From assembly GCA_016704425.1 (NCBI GenBank), contig JADJAC010000011.1, forward strand, positions 620,001 through 684,000: a DNA stretch of 64,000 nt, given 5' to 3'. The first letter of the stretch is position 1, and every line of letters starts with the position of its first letter. Below are positions 1 through 7,665 of the stretch, piece after piece. The notes beneath the pieces were generated by a model. The model was not told the DNA's origin, searched no databases, and saw only the letters and a list, made by a program, of their open reading frames with translations. The stretch is from Sphingomonadales bacterium (GTDB lineage Bacteria > Pseudomonadota > Alphaproteobacteria > Sphingomonadales > Sphingomonadaceae). A program made the translations under genes and the position numbers.

Positions 1-794
1 CCGCGCCCATTTTGGCGCCGGCTATGGGACAGCTTGTTCTGACGGTCGGTCCCTGGCGCTGGATCTTTGGCGCGCTTGCCCTGATCGGGCTGGCTATCTG
101 GACATGGGTCTTGTTCCGATTGCCGGAAACTCTTGCCCCTGAAAACCAAACGGCGATTTCTTTCCCGACCATATCCGCAAGCGCCAGGACCGTCGTTACA
201 GATCGCATGTCGCTCGGGTACGGGTGTGCGATGGCGGTTGTTTCCTGCGCGCTGTTCGGGTTCCTGATGTCTGTTCAGCCCATTTTCCAGCATACGTTCA
301 ACCGTCCCGAATTCCTTCCGGCGGGATTTGCGATGATGGCGGGCGGAATGGCAGTTGCCTCGCTGCTGAACGCTGTCATCGTGAAGAAGTACGGAATGCG
401 ACGGATCGGCCACGCCGCGCTGTTCTTCTTTACCGGCGTCGCAGGCATCCATGTGGTTGTCGCCATGTCCGGCCATGAATCTCTTTGGAGTTTCATCGGC
501 CTGCAAATGGCGATGATGATGGGGTTTTCGCTGATGGCCGGAAATTTCGGGGCAATGGCCATGGAAAACATGGGCAAGGTCGCAGGCATGGCGAGTTCCT
601 TGCAAGGATCACTCGCCAACATTGTCGCTTCGGTGTTCGGAACAGCAATCGGGCGCGCCTTTGATGGCACGACTGTGCCGCTTTACGCGGGTTATTTCTT
701 CTGCGGGCTGATTGCGCTTGTGATCGTTTTTGTGACAGAGCGCGGTAAATTCTTCGTCGCGCATCATGCGCCGCCAGCGAAAACGGGAGACTGA
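1..794 (+). CDS. Bcr/CflA-type MFS multidrug efflux transporter, 3' part
   Basis: The reading frame is open from base 3, so the true start lies before the window; about 263 C-terminal residues are visible. It begins with API-LAPAMGQ, the motif after transmembrane segment 4-5 of Bcr/CflA drug exporters, followed by WRWIF and FRLPETL, also typical of that family. About seven hydrophobic segments follow. The family consists of inner-membrane proton antiporters that expel drugs. The specific substrate cannot be told. The stop lies 3 bases before the next gene, so the two are probably cotranscribed. Confidence 0.85.
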   Translation, partial: APILAPAMGQLVLTVGPWRWIFGALALIGLAIWTWVLFRLPETLAPENQTAISFPTISASARTVVTDRMSLGYGCAMAVVSCALFGFLMSVQPIFQHTFNRPEFLPAGFAMMAGGMAVASLLNAVIVKKYGMRRIGHAALFFFTGVAGIHVVVAMSGHESLWSFIGLQMAMMMGFSLMAGNFGAMAMENMGKVAGMASSLQGSLANIVASVFGTAIGRAFDGTTVPLYAGYFFCGLIALVIVFVTERGKFFVAHHAPPAKTGD

Positions 795-797
795 ATC

Positions 798-1205
798 ATG
801 GCCCATTGGCTGCTCAAATCGGAGCCGCACAAATATAGTTGGGACATGATGGTCAACGACGGCCGCACGCATTGGGATGGGGTCCGCAACCATCAGGCCG
901 CGATCAACCTGAAGGCCATGAAGGTTGGTGACACGGCCTTTTTCTATCACAGCAATGAAGGCAAGGAGATCGTCGGGATCGTGAAGATCGTGAAGACGGC
1001 TTATCCCGATCCGGGCGATCCGGCGGGGCGCTTCGTGATGGTCGATGTCGCGCCGGTCAAACCCGTGAAATCCTTCGTGACATTGGCGCAGATGAAAGCC
1101 GATCCGCGGTTGGCGGATCTTGCGCTCATCCGGCAGTCACGGCTTTCCGTCGTGCCGGTCAGTGATGAACATTGGGACATCATAATGAAATTGGCCGGGG
1201 AATAA
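798..1205 (+). CDS. EVE domain-containing protein
   Basis: This 135-residue protein is almost entirely one EVE domain: it opens with MAHWLLKSEP, has the WDGVRNHQA segment near residues 31-39 and the FFYHS strand near 49-53. EVE domains are PUA-related folds thought to bind modified bases in DNA or RNA, like eukaryotic THYN1; the ligand here is unknown. Length matches stand-alone bacterial family members. It follows the efflux permease by 3 bases, so it is likely translated from the same message. It is a cytoplasmic protein with no signal peptide. Confidence 0.88.
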   Translation: MAHWLLKSEPHKYSWDMMVNDGRTHWDGVRNHQAAINLKAMKVGDTAFFYHSNEGKEIVGIVKIVKTAYPDPGDPAGRFVMVDVAPVKPVKSFVTLAQMKADPRLADLALIRQSRLSVVPVSDEHWDIIMKLAGE

Positions 1206-1238
1206 CGCCGCCGGGATTCTGGCACAGCGGGACAAACT

Positions 1239-1559
1239 CTAGACCTGGTGGGCCACCGCTGCCTTGAAGGCCGCGATAGCCGCTTCATCCCGCCTGTAGA
1301 ATGTCCATTTCTTGATCCGCTTCGGGATCAGGAACCCTGCATCGACCAGCAATTTCAGGTGCTGCGCTGTCGTTGGCTGGGCGAGGCCGATCTTTTCGCC
1401 GATCAGCAGCGCGCACACGCCGTCCGTCACCAGATCGCCGTCAATTTGCGGGCGGAAATGCGCGGTTGGGTCCTTGAGCCAGTCCAGGATCATCAGGCGC
1501 TGGGCATTGGCAATGGCCTTGAGTTGCTTGTCCAGGATCGACTTTGGCATGATTTTCAT
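1239..1559 (-). CDS. ArsR-family winged-helix transcriptional repressor
   Basis: A 106-residue protein made of one winged-helix domain: an N-terminal helix (LDKQLKAIANAQRLMILDWL), the recognition region GLAQPTTAQHLKLLVDAGFL around residues 58-77 and the wing KRIKKWTFYRRDE. No clustered cysteines typical of metal-sensing ArsR proteins are visible, so it probably senses something else or a protein partner. It is divergent from the PhzF-like gene. ATG at 1559 is taken as start; an in-frame ATG at 1550 is possible. A strong palindrome lies 2 bases upstream of the start, which suggests autoregulation. Confidence 0.85.
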   Translation of the reverse strand: MKIMPKSILDKQLKAIANAQRLMILDWLKDPTAHFRPQIDGDLVTDGVCALLIGEKIGLAQPTTAQHLKLLVDAGFLIPKRIKKWTFYRRDEAAIAAFKAAVAHQV

Positions 1560-1561
1560 AT

Positions 1562-1581
1562 CGTATTATTGCAATATTACG
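1562..1581. promoter_or_regulatory. Candidate ArsR-family operator palindrome
   Basis: A 20-base palindrome with 9 of 10 pairs matching (CGTATTATTG / CAATATTACG, single T-T mismatch at pair 5). It sits in the 67-base gap between the divergent regulator and PhzF-like gene, immediately upstream of the regulator start. AT-rich dyads of this size are typical ArsR-family sites. Binding by the neighbouring regulator is inferred, not shown. Confidence 0.65.
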
Positions 1582-1626
1582 ATGATGAATATATCAATGT
1601 CTCCACTTCCTCAAGGAGATTCGCAA

Positions 1627-2463
1627 ATGCCTGCCCAGCGTCGTTTCGCGCAAGTCGATGTGTTCACCAGCAAGCCGCTCTTTGGCAATCCGGTGGCGGT
1701 GATCCTCGATGCCGAGGGATTGACGAGCAAACAGATGCAGCAGGTGGCGCTCTGGACGAACCTCTCCGAAACGACCTTTGTCCTTCCGGCGACCGAACCG
1801 GGCGCCGACTATCACACCCGCATTTTCACCCCGACCGAAGAATTGCCATTTGCAGGCCACCCGACCCTCGGCACGGCGCATGCCGTGATTGAGGCAGGCC
1901 TGGCCGCGCCCAGGGACGGGAAGCTGGTCATGCAATGCGGCGCAGGATTGGTGGATGTTTCGGTCGATGGCGCAGGCCTTTCGTTTCGCCTGCCGCGCTT
2001 CGTGCCACGTGCTGCAATCAATGCCGAGGACCTGGCCGGCATCCTCGGCGCTGAAAGGCTGATTGGTGACGCCGAAGTCATCGATACCGGGCCGCATTGG
2101 CTTGTCGCGCGGGTTGACGATGTTGCAATGCTGTCGCCGGATGCTGTGCGCCTCAAGGACCATTTGGCGCGCAATTCGGCGACGGGCGTAACGGCCTATT
2201 CGGAAACGGCGGCGGGTGAACTCGCTGTCCGATCCTTCTTCTTCACGGACGGGCTGGTTGAAGACCCGGTCTGCGGGAGTGGCAATGCAGCCGTGGCAGC
2301 GCACCGCATCCGGGCAGGTACAGTTGGCGACGGTGACGCCTGGCTTGCCCGGCAGGGCCGCCAAATCGGCCGCGACGGCGAAATCCGCGTGCGGGTCGAA
2401 CAAGGCTTCGTCCATGTGGGCGGAAGCTGCGTGACCGTGGTCCGGGGTCAGATTCTGATCTAG
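1627..2463 (+). CDS. PhzF-family epimerase/isomerase-like protein
   Basis: About 278 residues, the usual PhzF length. Family landmarks are present in order: QVDVFTSKPLFGNPVAV at the N-terminus, the LSETTFV segment carrying the catalytic glutamate near residue 45, FAGHPTLGTAH around 73-83, and EDPVCGSGNAAVAA in the C-terminal half. PhzF proteins have a diaminopimelate-epimerase fold and catalyse isomerisations; most members, like this one, lie outside phenazine clusters and have unknown substrates. The frame is open far upstream, but the ATG at 1627 has an AAGGAG Shine-Dalgarno 8 bases before it and is the family-consistent start. Expression is probably controlled by the divergent ArsR repressor. 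Confidence 0.9.
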   Translation: MPAQRRFAQVDVFTSKPLFGNPVAVILDAEGLTSKQMQQVALWTNLSETTFVLPATEPGADYHTRIFTPTEELPFAGHPTLGTAHAVIEAGLAAPRDGKLVMQCGAGLVDVSVDGAGLSFRLPRFVPRAAINAEDLAGILGAERLIGDAEVIDTGPHWLVARVDDVAMLSPDAVRLKDHLARNSATGVTAYSETAAGELAVRSFFFTDGLVEDPVCGSGNAAVAAHRIRAGTVGDGDAWLARQGRQIGRDGEIRVRVEQGFVHVGGSCVTVVRGQILI

Positions 2464-2475
2464 CTGTGCAAAAAG

Positions 2476-2503
2476 CGCGTCGCCCCTGCGCAAGGGCGAC
2501 GCG
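2476..2503. repeat. GTCGCCCCTGC-type hairpin (short REP-like copy)
   Basis: A perfect 10-base stem (CGCGTCGCCC / GGGCGACGCG) closes an 8-base loop just after the PhzF-like stop. Its core matches the larger palindromes at 7495-7619 and 8067-8150. There is no U-run, so it is read as a small repeat copy that could still serve as an mRNA end or spacer before crcB. No crcB-type fluoride riboswitch was recognised in the rest of this gap. Confidence 0.6.
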
Positions 2504-2550
2504 TGTGTCATGCCCTTCCCCCCTCCCTCCAACACCGCTAAGGGGGGCCA

Positions 2551-2919
2551 ATGAATCCCTTGATCCCTGTGATGATCGGCGGCGCGCTCGGCGCTGGCGC
2601 GCGGCACCTTGTCGGCGCGACGATGCTTGCGCGCTTCGGCCCGGGCTTTCCGTGGTGGACGCTTACAGTCAACATCGTCGGCGGCTTCCTGATGGGACTT
2701 CTGGTTGGCATCCTCGTCAAGACGGGTGCGAGCGAACAGCTCCGCCTGCTTCTCGGCGTCGGTGTTCTGGGTGGCTTCACCACCTTCAGTGCATTCAGCC
2801 TCGAAACCTGGATGATGATCGAACGCGGCCAGATGGCGGTGGCGGTCGGATATGCCGGGGCTTCGCTGATCGGCTCAGTGGTTGCTCTCGGGCTCGGCCT
2901 TTGGCTGACGCGGCTATGA
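2551..2919 (+). CDS. crcB: Fluoride exporter CrcB/Fluc
   Basis: A 122-residue protein with four hydrophobic segments, the usual size of Fluc channels. It carries the family asparagine motif (NIVGGFLMG, about residues 47-55) and the GGFTTFSAF motif (about 77-85), which line the fluoride pores. The family forms antiparallel dimers in the inner membrane and lets fluoride leave the cell. The stop overlaps the next start as ATGA, so it is translationally coupled to the pseudouridine synthase gene. Confidence 0.95.
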   Translation: MNPLIPVMIGGALGAGARHLVGATMLARFGPGFPWWTLTVNIVGGFLMGLLVGILVKTGASEQLRLLLGVGVLGGFTTFSAFSLETWMMIERGQMAVAVGYAGASLIGSVVALGLGLWLTRL

Positions 2920-4040
2920 GTGACGCCATTCGCACATTTACAGTTGCTCCCGATGATGACGGCATCCGGCTTGATCGCTGGTTCAAGCGGCACTTGCCTG
3001 ATGCCAGTTTCAACATCGTCTCGCGCTGGGCCCGAACTGGCCAGCTTCGTGTCGATGGCAAGCGCGCGACCCCGGGTGACAGGATCGAGGCGGGCCAGCA
3101 GATCCGCGTACCTCCGGCCGAAGTGCTGGCCAAAGTCACGGAAGCACCTCCGCCGCGGCCGAAGCGCGAGCGGCCAAGCCTGGGCGAGGATGAAACGGCC
3201 TTCGCCCAGTCGCTCGTGATCCACAAGGACGCGGCGGCGCTGGTGCTCAACAAGCCGCCGGGCCTTGCGACACAGGGCGGCACCAAGACGGACGAGCATG
3301 TCGACCGGCTGCTTGATGCGCTCTGGTATGATGAAGCGGGGCGCCCCAAGCTCGTCCACCGGCTCGACAAGGATACGTCGGGCGCTTTGCTTGTCGGGCG
3401 GACCGCGCGGGCTGCCGGGCACTTCGCCAAGGCCTTTTCAAGCCGCACGGCCCGCAAGGTCTATTGGGCGATCATCGTCGGCGTGCCAAGCATCGAGGAC
3501 GGCATGATCGAACTCCCCATCGCCAAACAGCCGGGCACAGGCGGCGAGAAAATGCATGTCGATGAGAAGGAGGGTTCGCCCGCGCGCACCCGCTATCGCG
3601 TCATCGACCGCGCGGGGAACAACGCCGCCTGGGTCGAGCTTCAGCCCTTTACCGGGCGCACGCACCAGCTCCGCGTCCATATGGCTGCCATTGGCCACCC
3701 GATTGTGGGGGACGGCAAATATGGCGGGCGGGATGCCTTCCTGACCGGCACGATCAGTCGCAAGATGCACCTTCATGCCCGTCGCATCCGCGTGGATCAT
3801 CCCGATGGCGGGCAGATCGACGTCCGCGCGGACCTGCCGCCGCATTTCGCCGAAACGCTTGTGGCACTCGGTTTTACCGAGGCCGATGGCGATGCGCTGG
3901 TGCTTGACGAAATGAAGTTCAAGGATACCGAGGAAGGCAAGCGCCGTCTGGTCGCGAACAAGGCCAAGGCCGCCCGCAAGGAGCGCAAGGGCGAACGCCG
4001 GGGCAGGGGGGCACCGCCCCCGCCGCGCGGAAAGCGCTGA
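2916..4040 (+). CDS. RluA-family (RluC-like) RNA pseudouridine synthase
   Basis: 374 residues. An S4-like RNA-binding segment lies at about 15-70 (IRLDRW...RTGQLRVDG), then the RluA catalytic domain with the signature HRLDKDTSGALL, which contains the catalytic aspartate, and the PFTGRTHQLRVH motif. The C-terminus is a basic lysine/arginine/proline tail, as in alphaproteobacterial members. It isomerises uridines in RNA, by family most likely 23S rRNA, in the cytoplasm. The frame is open upstream through crcB, but the start chosen is the ATG overlapping the crcB stop (ATGA). The exact target uridines cannot be told. Confidence 0.92.
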   Translation: MSDAIRTFTVAPDDDGIRLDRWFKRHLPDASFNIVSRWARTGQLRVDGKRATPGDRIEAGQQIRVPPAEVLAKVTEAPPPRPKRERPSLGEDETAFAQSLVIHKDAAALVLNKPPGLATQGGTKTDEHVDRLLDALWYDEAGRPKLVHRLDKDTSGALLVGRTARAAGHFAKAFSSRTARKVYWAIIVGVPSIEDGMIELPIAKQPGTGGEKMHVDEKEGSPARTRYRVIDRAGNNAAWVELQPFTGRTHQLRVHMAAIGHPIVGDGKYGGRDAFLTGTISRKMHLHARRIRVDHPDGGQIDVRADLPPHFAETLVALGFTEADGDALVLDEMKFKDTEEGKRRLVANKAKAARKERKGERRGRGAPPPPRGKR

Positions 4041-4042
4041 TC

Positions 4043-4651
4043 ATGCATCCCAATTCGGCCTTTCGCTGGGAAGATCGCGCTGCGTTGCGCAGCTTTGCCG
4101 AGGCGGTCGGGTTTGGAATGCTCTTTGCCGCAACGCCCGATGGTCCGCGGGTTGCGCACATACCGTTTGTCTTTCTCGATGCGGACCGGGTCGGGTTTCA
4201 TGTCGCACGTGGCAACGGGATCACCAAGCATCTCGACGGTCGGGATGCCTTGCTCGTCGTCAACGGACCGGATGGCTATGTCAGTCCCGACTGGTACGAA
4301 CTTGACAATAATCAGGTACCGACCTGGAATTACCTCGCCGTCGAATTCGAAGGGCCCGTGTCTCGCATGGAAACCGCGGGGCTGGTCGACCAGATGGACA
4401 GGCTGACCGCCACGCACGAATCCCGCCTCTCGCCGAAGCAGGTCTGGACGCGGGGCAAGATGGATGGCGGCCGTTTCGAGAAAATGCTCGATGCCATACA
4501 GGGTTTCGAATTGCGTATCAGCGGCTGGCGGGGCACCGCAAAGCTCGGCCAGAACAAGACAGAAGCGGCGCGTTTGAATGCCGCGCGCGCTGCAGAGGCG
4601 TCAGGCAACCGTGCGCTTGCGCACCTGATGCGCGAATTGCCGAATGGCTAA
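4043..4651 (+). CDS. PaiB-like FMN-binding protein
   Basis: 202 residues matching the PaiB / FMN-binding negative transcriptional regulator family: an N-terminal MHPNSAFR-type start, the split-barrel core with HIPFVF and HVARGN, the conserved VPTWNYLAVEFEGP segment near residues 93-106, and a C-terminal FEKMLDAIQGFEL helix. The family is named for a Bacillus repressor, but most members look like flavin-binding split barrels without an obvious DNA-binding domain, so a regulatory role is not established. It begins 2 bases after the pseudouridine synthase stop and overlaps the following HAD gene by 8 bases. Confidence 0.88.
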   Translation: MHPNSAFRWEDRAALRSFAEAVGFGMLFAATPDGPRVAHIPFVFLDADRVGFHVARGNGITKHLDGRDALLVVNGPDGYVSPDWYELDNNQVPTWNYLAVEFEGPVSRMETAGLVDQMDRLTATHESRLSPKQVWTRGKMDGGRFEKMLDAIQGFELRISGWRGTAKLGQNKTEAARLNAARAAEASGNRALAHLMRELPNG

Positions 4652-5297
4652 CCGGCTCGCCCTGTTCGACTGTGACGGAACACTGGTCGACAGCCAGCAC
4701 ACGATTTTCCGGTGTGTCGAAATTGCCTTTGCCCGTGCCGGGCTCCCGTCGCCGGGCCGTGTCGCTGCACGACGGGTTGTGGGGCTGAGCCTGCTCCCCG
4801 CGATGCGGATGCTGGCGCCGGGTGTTGACCCTGGTCTCCACATCCAGTTGACCGAGGATTACAAGGCGGCATTCCAGAAGATGCGCGGCGATGGCCTGGT
4901 CGATGAACCCCTGTTCGACGGCATTGTCGACGCGCTTGATGCGCTCGAGGCCGACGGCTGGATCCTTGGCGTGGCGACCGGAAAATCCGACCGGGGGCTC
5001 GATCTGTGCCTGCGCCACCATGGCTTGCGCGAACGGTTCGTCACGCTGCAGACCGCTGATCGGCACCCGTCGAAGCCGCATCCGTCGATGGCGCATCAGG
5101 CAATGGCCGAAGCAGGCGCAAATCCTGAAACGACAGTCATGATTGGCGATACGAGCTTCGACATGGTCATGGGCGTGGCGGCCGGCGCGGGCGCAATCGG
5201 TGTCGATTGGGGCTATCATCCGGGCGAGGAACTGCTGGCAGCCGGTGCGAGCCAGATCGTGTCGCACGCACGCGAACTCAGGGAGGCAATGCTATGA
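4644..5297 (+). CDS. HAD-superfamily phosphatase (phosphoglycolate phosphatase-like)
   Basis: 217 residues with the HAD motifs in order: FDCDGTLVDS (nucleophile and acid/base aspartates, residues 8-17), VATGKSDRG (motif II), SKPHPSM (lysine of motif III) and MIGDTSFDM (motif IV aspartates). A helical cap lies between motifs I and II. Such enzymes dephosphorylate small metabolites, and phosphoglycolate is only one possibility. The same position, beside an RluA-type synthase and the ATP12 chaperone, is common in alphaproteobacteria (family knowledge). It overlaps both neighbours, so coupling is tight. Confidence 0.9.
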   Translation: MANRLALFDCDGTLVDSQHTIFRCVEIAFARAGLPSPGRVAARRVVGLSLLPAMRMLAPGVDPGLHIQLTEDYKAAFQKMRGDGLVDEPLFDGIVDALDALEADGWILGVATGKSDRGLDLCLRHHGLRERFVTLQTADRHPSKPHPSMAHQAMAEAGANPETTVMIGDTSFDMVMGVAAGAGAIGVDWGYHPGEELLAAGASQIVSHARELREAML

Positions 5298-5515
5298 ACA
5301 GTCCCGAGGACCTGGCGCGACAGCGGTTCATGATTCTCAATCTCGTCCGCTTCGGCGCAATCGCCTTTGTCTTTGCCGGGGCAGCCAACGTCGGGGGCAA
5401 ATTGCTCCCCGATCTCTCCCCTGCATTGGGTTATGTCCTCCTGATTGTCGGCGTGCTCGATTTCTTTCTCGCGCCGGTCCTTCTCAAACGCAACTGGCGC
5501 AATCCCGACGCATGA
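5294..5515 (+). CDS. Small inner-membrane protein, unknown function
   Basis: 73 residues with two hydrophobic segments (about 13-35 and 43-63) and a charged C-terminus (LLKRNWRNPDA). The ATG overlaps the HAD stop and its own TGA overlaps the ATP12 start, so translation is coupled on both sides, which argues that the frame is real. No named family is recognised. It may assist membrane or ATP-synthase-related functions by association with its neighbour, but this is only a guess from position. Confidence 0.8.
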   Translation: MNSPEDLARQRFMILNLVRFGAIAFVFAGAANVGGKLLPDLSPALGYVLLIVGVLDFFLAPVLLKRNWRNPDA

Positions 5516-6198
5516 AGCGCTTTTACAAGCAGGTTTCGGTCACGCCCGATCTGGGAATTACGCTCGACGGCAGGCCGGTGCGCACGCCCGGGCGGCTGCC
5601 ACTTGTCCTGCCGAACGCGGCTCTGGCGGAAGCAGTGGCCGATGAATGGCGGGAACAGGGCGAGGAGATTCTGCCGCATGCGATGCGGTTGACCGGCCTT
5701 GCCAATGCAGCAATCGAGCGGATTGCACCCGACCTGGAAAGCTTTGCGGCCGGCCTTGCCGCATACGCCGAGTCCGAGCTGCTCTGCTATCGCGCGGACG
5801 CTCCGGAGCCCCTGGTCGCGCGGCAGGCCGCCGTCTGGGATCCGATCCTTGCCTGGGCGCGAGCGCGCTATGATGTCGGCTTCGTGCTGGTCGAAGGGAT
5901 CATGCACCAGCCCCAGCCACCGGCCATGCTTGCGCGCTTGTCAGAGGCACTGGCTGCGCGGACAGCCTTTGAACTCGCCGCGCTTTCAACGATTGTGACC
6001 ATTTCCGGCTCGCTTGTCATTGCCCTTGCAGTTCTGGAAGGCGCGCTGGAGCCCGAGGCTGCGTTCGATGCAGGCCATCTCGATGAACTCTGGCAGGCCG
6101 AACAATGGGGCGAGGATGATTTCGCGCTCGACCAACGCGCGGCCCACCGCACCGATTTTCTAGCTGCCTGCACTTTCCTGGGGCTGTTGCGCGGCTGA
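5512..6198 (+). CDS. ATP12-family F1-ATPase assembly chaperone
   Basis: 228 residues. The N-terminal strand FYKQVSV...ITLDGRPVRTP, the LP...LAEAVADEW segment and the C-terminal region around LDELWQAEQWGED are characteristic of ATP12 proteins, which assist assembly of the alpha subunit into F1-ATPase in mitochondria and in alphaproteobacteria. The start codon overlaps the previous stop. Its last 39 bases overlap the end of the convergent membrane-protein gene. Confidence 0.9.
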   Translation: MKRFYKQVSVTPDLGITLDGRPVRTPGRLPLVLPNAALAEAVADEWREQGEEILPHAMRLTGLANAAIERIAPDLESFAAGLAAYAESELLCYRADAPEPLVARQAAVWDPILAWARARYDVGFVLVEGIMHQPQPPAMLARLSEALAARTAFELAALSTIVTISGSLVIALAVLEGALEPEAAFDAGHLDELWQAEQWGEDDFALDQRAAHRTDFLAACTFLGLLRG

Positions 6199-6735
6199 CG
6201 GCAGGAACCATCGCGCAATCACCAGACCTGCCACGCTCAGCATCACGGTGTTGGCCACGAAACCATAGATATTATAGGCCCAGTCCTGATGGAGCCAGAT
6301 CGGATTGCCCAGGGTCAGCAATCCGGTTGTCGCGACCGAGAACAGAACCACCAGTTGCGCCCGCGACGCAAAGTCCGTGACGCGTGAAGCGATGCCGTAG
6401 AGCGCGCCCGCAATGATCAGGCAGACAATAAGTTCCTGGATGAATCCGTTGAGGATCGCGCTTGGGTCCGCAACGGGGAATCCGTTGCTGTTGTAGTGCA
6501 CCATGGCGACCGGACCCTTTCCGTAGAGTGTCGTTCCGGACTGGGTGGATGGGTCGGGCACCATATAGGTGCCGGTCTTGGGAAGATTGGCCGCCAGCGC
6601 CGTCTGCACCGCCGCAGTCTGCGCTTCACTGGCGGTCGTATAGGCAATCATGCCAATCGGTGTGGCAAAGAAAACAAAGCCGGTGATGAACATCGCAACG
6701 GCTGCAGCGAAGGATCCGAGTGCCAGTTTGAACAT
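6160..6735 (-). CDS. Predicted four-segment membrane protein, unknown function
   Basis: 191 residues from the ATG at 6735; a GTG start at 6762 would add 9 polar residues and overlap the gmk stop. Hydrophobic segments lie near residues 5-30, 100-125, 130-150 and 158-182. The first pair is separated by an extracytoplasmic-looking region of about 70 residues (TGTYMVPDP, TLYGKGPVAM). No family is recognised. The first 27 bases before the ATG separate it from gmk, so it is probably read through from that gene. Its 3' end overlaps the convergent ATP12 gene by 39 bases. Confidence 0.75.
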   Translation of the reverse strand: MFKLALGSFAAAVAMFITGFVFFATPIGMIAYTTASEAQTAAVQTALAANLPKTGTYMVPDPSTQSGTTLYGKGPVAMVHYNSNGFPVADPSAILNGFIQELIVCLIIAGALYGIASRVTDFASRAQLVVLFSVATTGLLTLGNPIWLHQDWAYNIYGFVANTVMLSVAGLVIARWFLPSAAQQPQESAGS

Positions 6736-6758
6736 TTGGTGTTTCCCTTTCCCGATCG

Positions 6759-7400
6759 TCACCCCTGTTTGGACAGGCTCCGGACAAAGCCGATCAGGCT
6801 GGTCTGCCGACTGCGCTTCAGCCGCTCGGCCTGGAGAATGGTCTTGACCGATTCAAAGCAGGCATCGACATCGTCATTGACCAGGACATATTCATACCCA
6901 TCCCAGTGGCTTATCTCTGCTGCTGCACGTTCCATGCGTGCGCTGATGACCTCATCCGAGTCCGTGCCACGCGCGCGCAGGCGGCGCTCGAGTTCCGCCA
7001 GCGACGGGGGAAAGATGAAGACGCGGACAACATCGCCGCCCGCCTGCTGGAACAATTGCTGCGCGCCTTGCCAATCGATATCGAACAGCACGTCCCGGCC
7101 CTCCGACAGCGCCTTTTCGACCGGCTCGTGCGGGGTGCCATAGCGGTGGCCGAACACATGCGCCCATTCGAGGAATTCGCCTGCGGCGACCATTTCGCGA
7201 AACCGTTCCAGATCGACAAAATGATAATCAACGCCATCGACTTCGCCCGGACGGATTGGCCGCGTCGTGGCGGATACCGACATTGCGAGATTGTCGTCCG
7301 AGGCCAGCAGCTTGCGCGCAATGGTTGACTTGCCCGCGCCCGATGGCGACGAAAGAATGAAGAGCACGCCGCGGCGTTTGAAGGGAGTCGATCTGGCCAT
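6759..7400 (-). CDS. gmk: Guanylate kinase
   Basis: 213 residues. P-loop SSPSGAGKST at about 17-26, followed by the GMP-binding signature: SATTRPIRPGEVDGVDYHF around 43-61, and FLEWAHVFGHRYGTP in the next segment; LFDIDWQGA matches the family core. It converts GMP and ATP to GDP and ADP in the cytoplasm and is essential in nucleotide supply. The ATG at 7400 fits the family N-terminus (GVLFILSSPSG). Upstream lies a long gene-poor stretch with repeats; no clear promoter was picked out. Confidence 0.97.
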   Translation of the reverse strand: MARSTPFKRRGVLFILSSPSGAGKSTIARKLLASDDNLAMSVSATTRPIRPGEVDGVDYHFVDLERFREMVAAGEFLEWAHVFGHRYGTPHEPVEKALSEGRDVLFDIDWQGAQQLFQQAGGDVVRVFIFPPSLAELERRLRARGTDSDEVISARMERAAAEISHWDGYEYVLVNDDVDACFESVKTILQAERLKRSRQTSLIGFVRSLSKQG

Positions 7401-7494
7401 GGCCGCTCTTGGCGTGCGATCTTGCGGGCGTCAATTGTTTCGGGGCAGACATTCGGCATCGAGGGCATCATCATGCTCAATATCGACTGCACCC

Positions 7495-7520
7495 CGTCGC
7501 CCCTGCGCAGGCAGGGGCCT
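7495..7520. repeat. REP-like element, single left arm
   Basis: The 26 bases repeat exactly the left arm of the element that begins at 7538 (CGTCGCCCCTGC, then GCAGGCAGGGGCCT). The right arm is missing here. It is internally self-complementary (CCCCTGC / GCAGGGG). It looks like a truncated copy in tandem with the complete one. Confidence 0.8.
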
Positions 7521-7537
7521 TTAGGTGAGTCCGCCCC

Positions 7538-7619
7538 CGTCGCCCCTGCGCAGGCAGGGGCCTCTATGTGAGTCAGGCACCAAGGCGTCCAACAGGCCCC
7601 TGCCTTCGCAGGGGCGACG
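7538..7619. repeat. REP-like palindromic element, complete copy 1
   Basis: Left arm 7538-7563 and right arm 7594-7619 are inverted copies (CGTCGCCCCTGC...GGGGCCT against AGGCCCC...GCAGGGGCGACG). They flank a 30-base centre ending CAAGGCGTCCAAC. Nearly the same unit recurs at 8067-8150. Such elements are dispersed in many proteobacterial genomes and form cruciform or hairpin structures. Confidence 0.85.
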
Positions 7620-7642
7620 GATGGGATTATGTCCCTCTTTGT

Positions 7643-7665
7643 TCCTATTTGCTTGACAAATAGGA
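7643..7665. repeat. Perfect 9-base hairpin
   Basis: TCCTATTTG and CAAATAGGA flank the loop CTTGA. It is AT-rich compared with the surrounding palindromes and unrelated to them. There is no adjoining T-run, so it is not a classical terminator. It could be a protein-binding dyad, though no adjacent gene depends on it. Confidence 0.5.

Noticed and set aside
2464..2550. Possible fluoride riboswitch before crcB
   Set aside because: The only clear structure is the GTCGCCCC hairpin; the conserved crcB-motif pseudoknot elements were not recognised.
1594..2607. Minus-strand open frame of 337 codons
   Set aside because: Antisense to the PhzF-like gene, which carries all family motifs and a good ribosome site.
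2466..2915. Upstream extension of the pseudouridine synthase frame
   Set aside because: It runs through crcB in another frame and is Arg/Pro-rich; the S4-like domain begins right after the ATG that overlaps the crcB stop.
7641..7665. Possible alphaproteobacterial LexA (SOS) box, GTTC-N7-GTTC
   Set aside because: Only the first GTTC fits; the second half reads CTTG, and no SOS-type gene follows.
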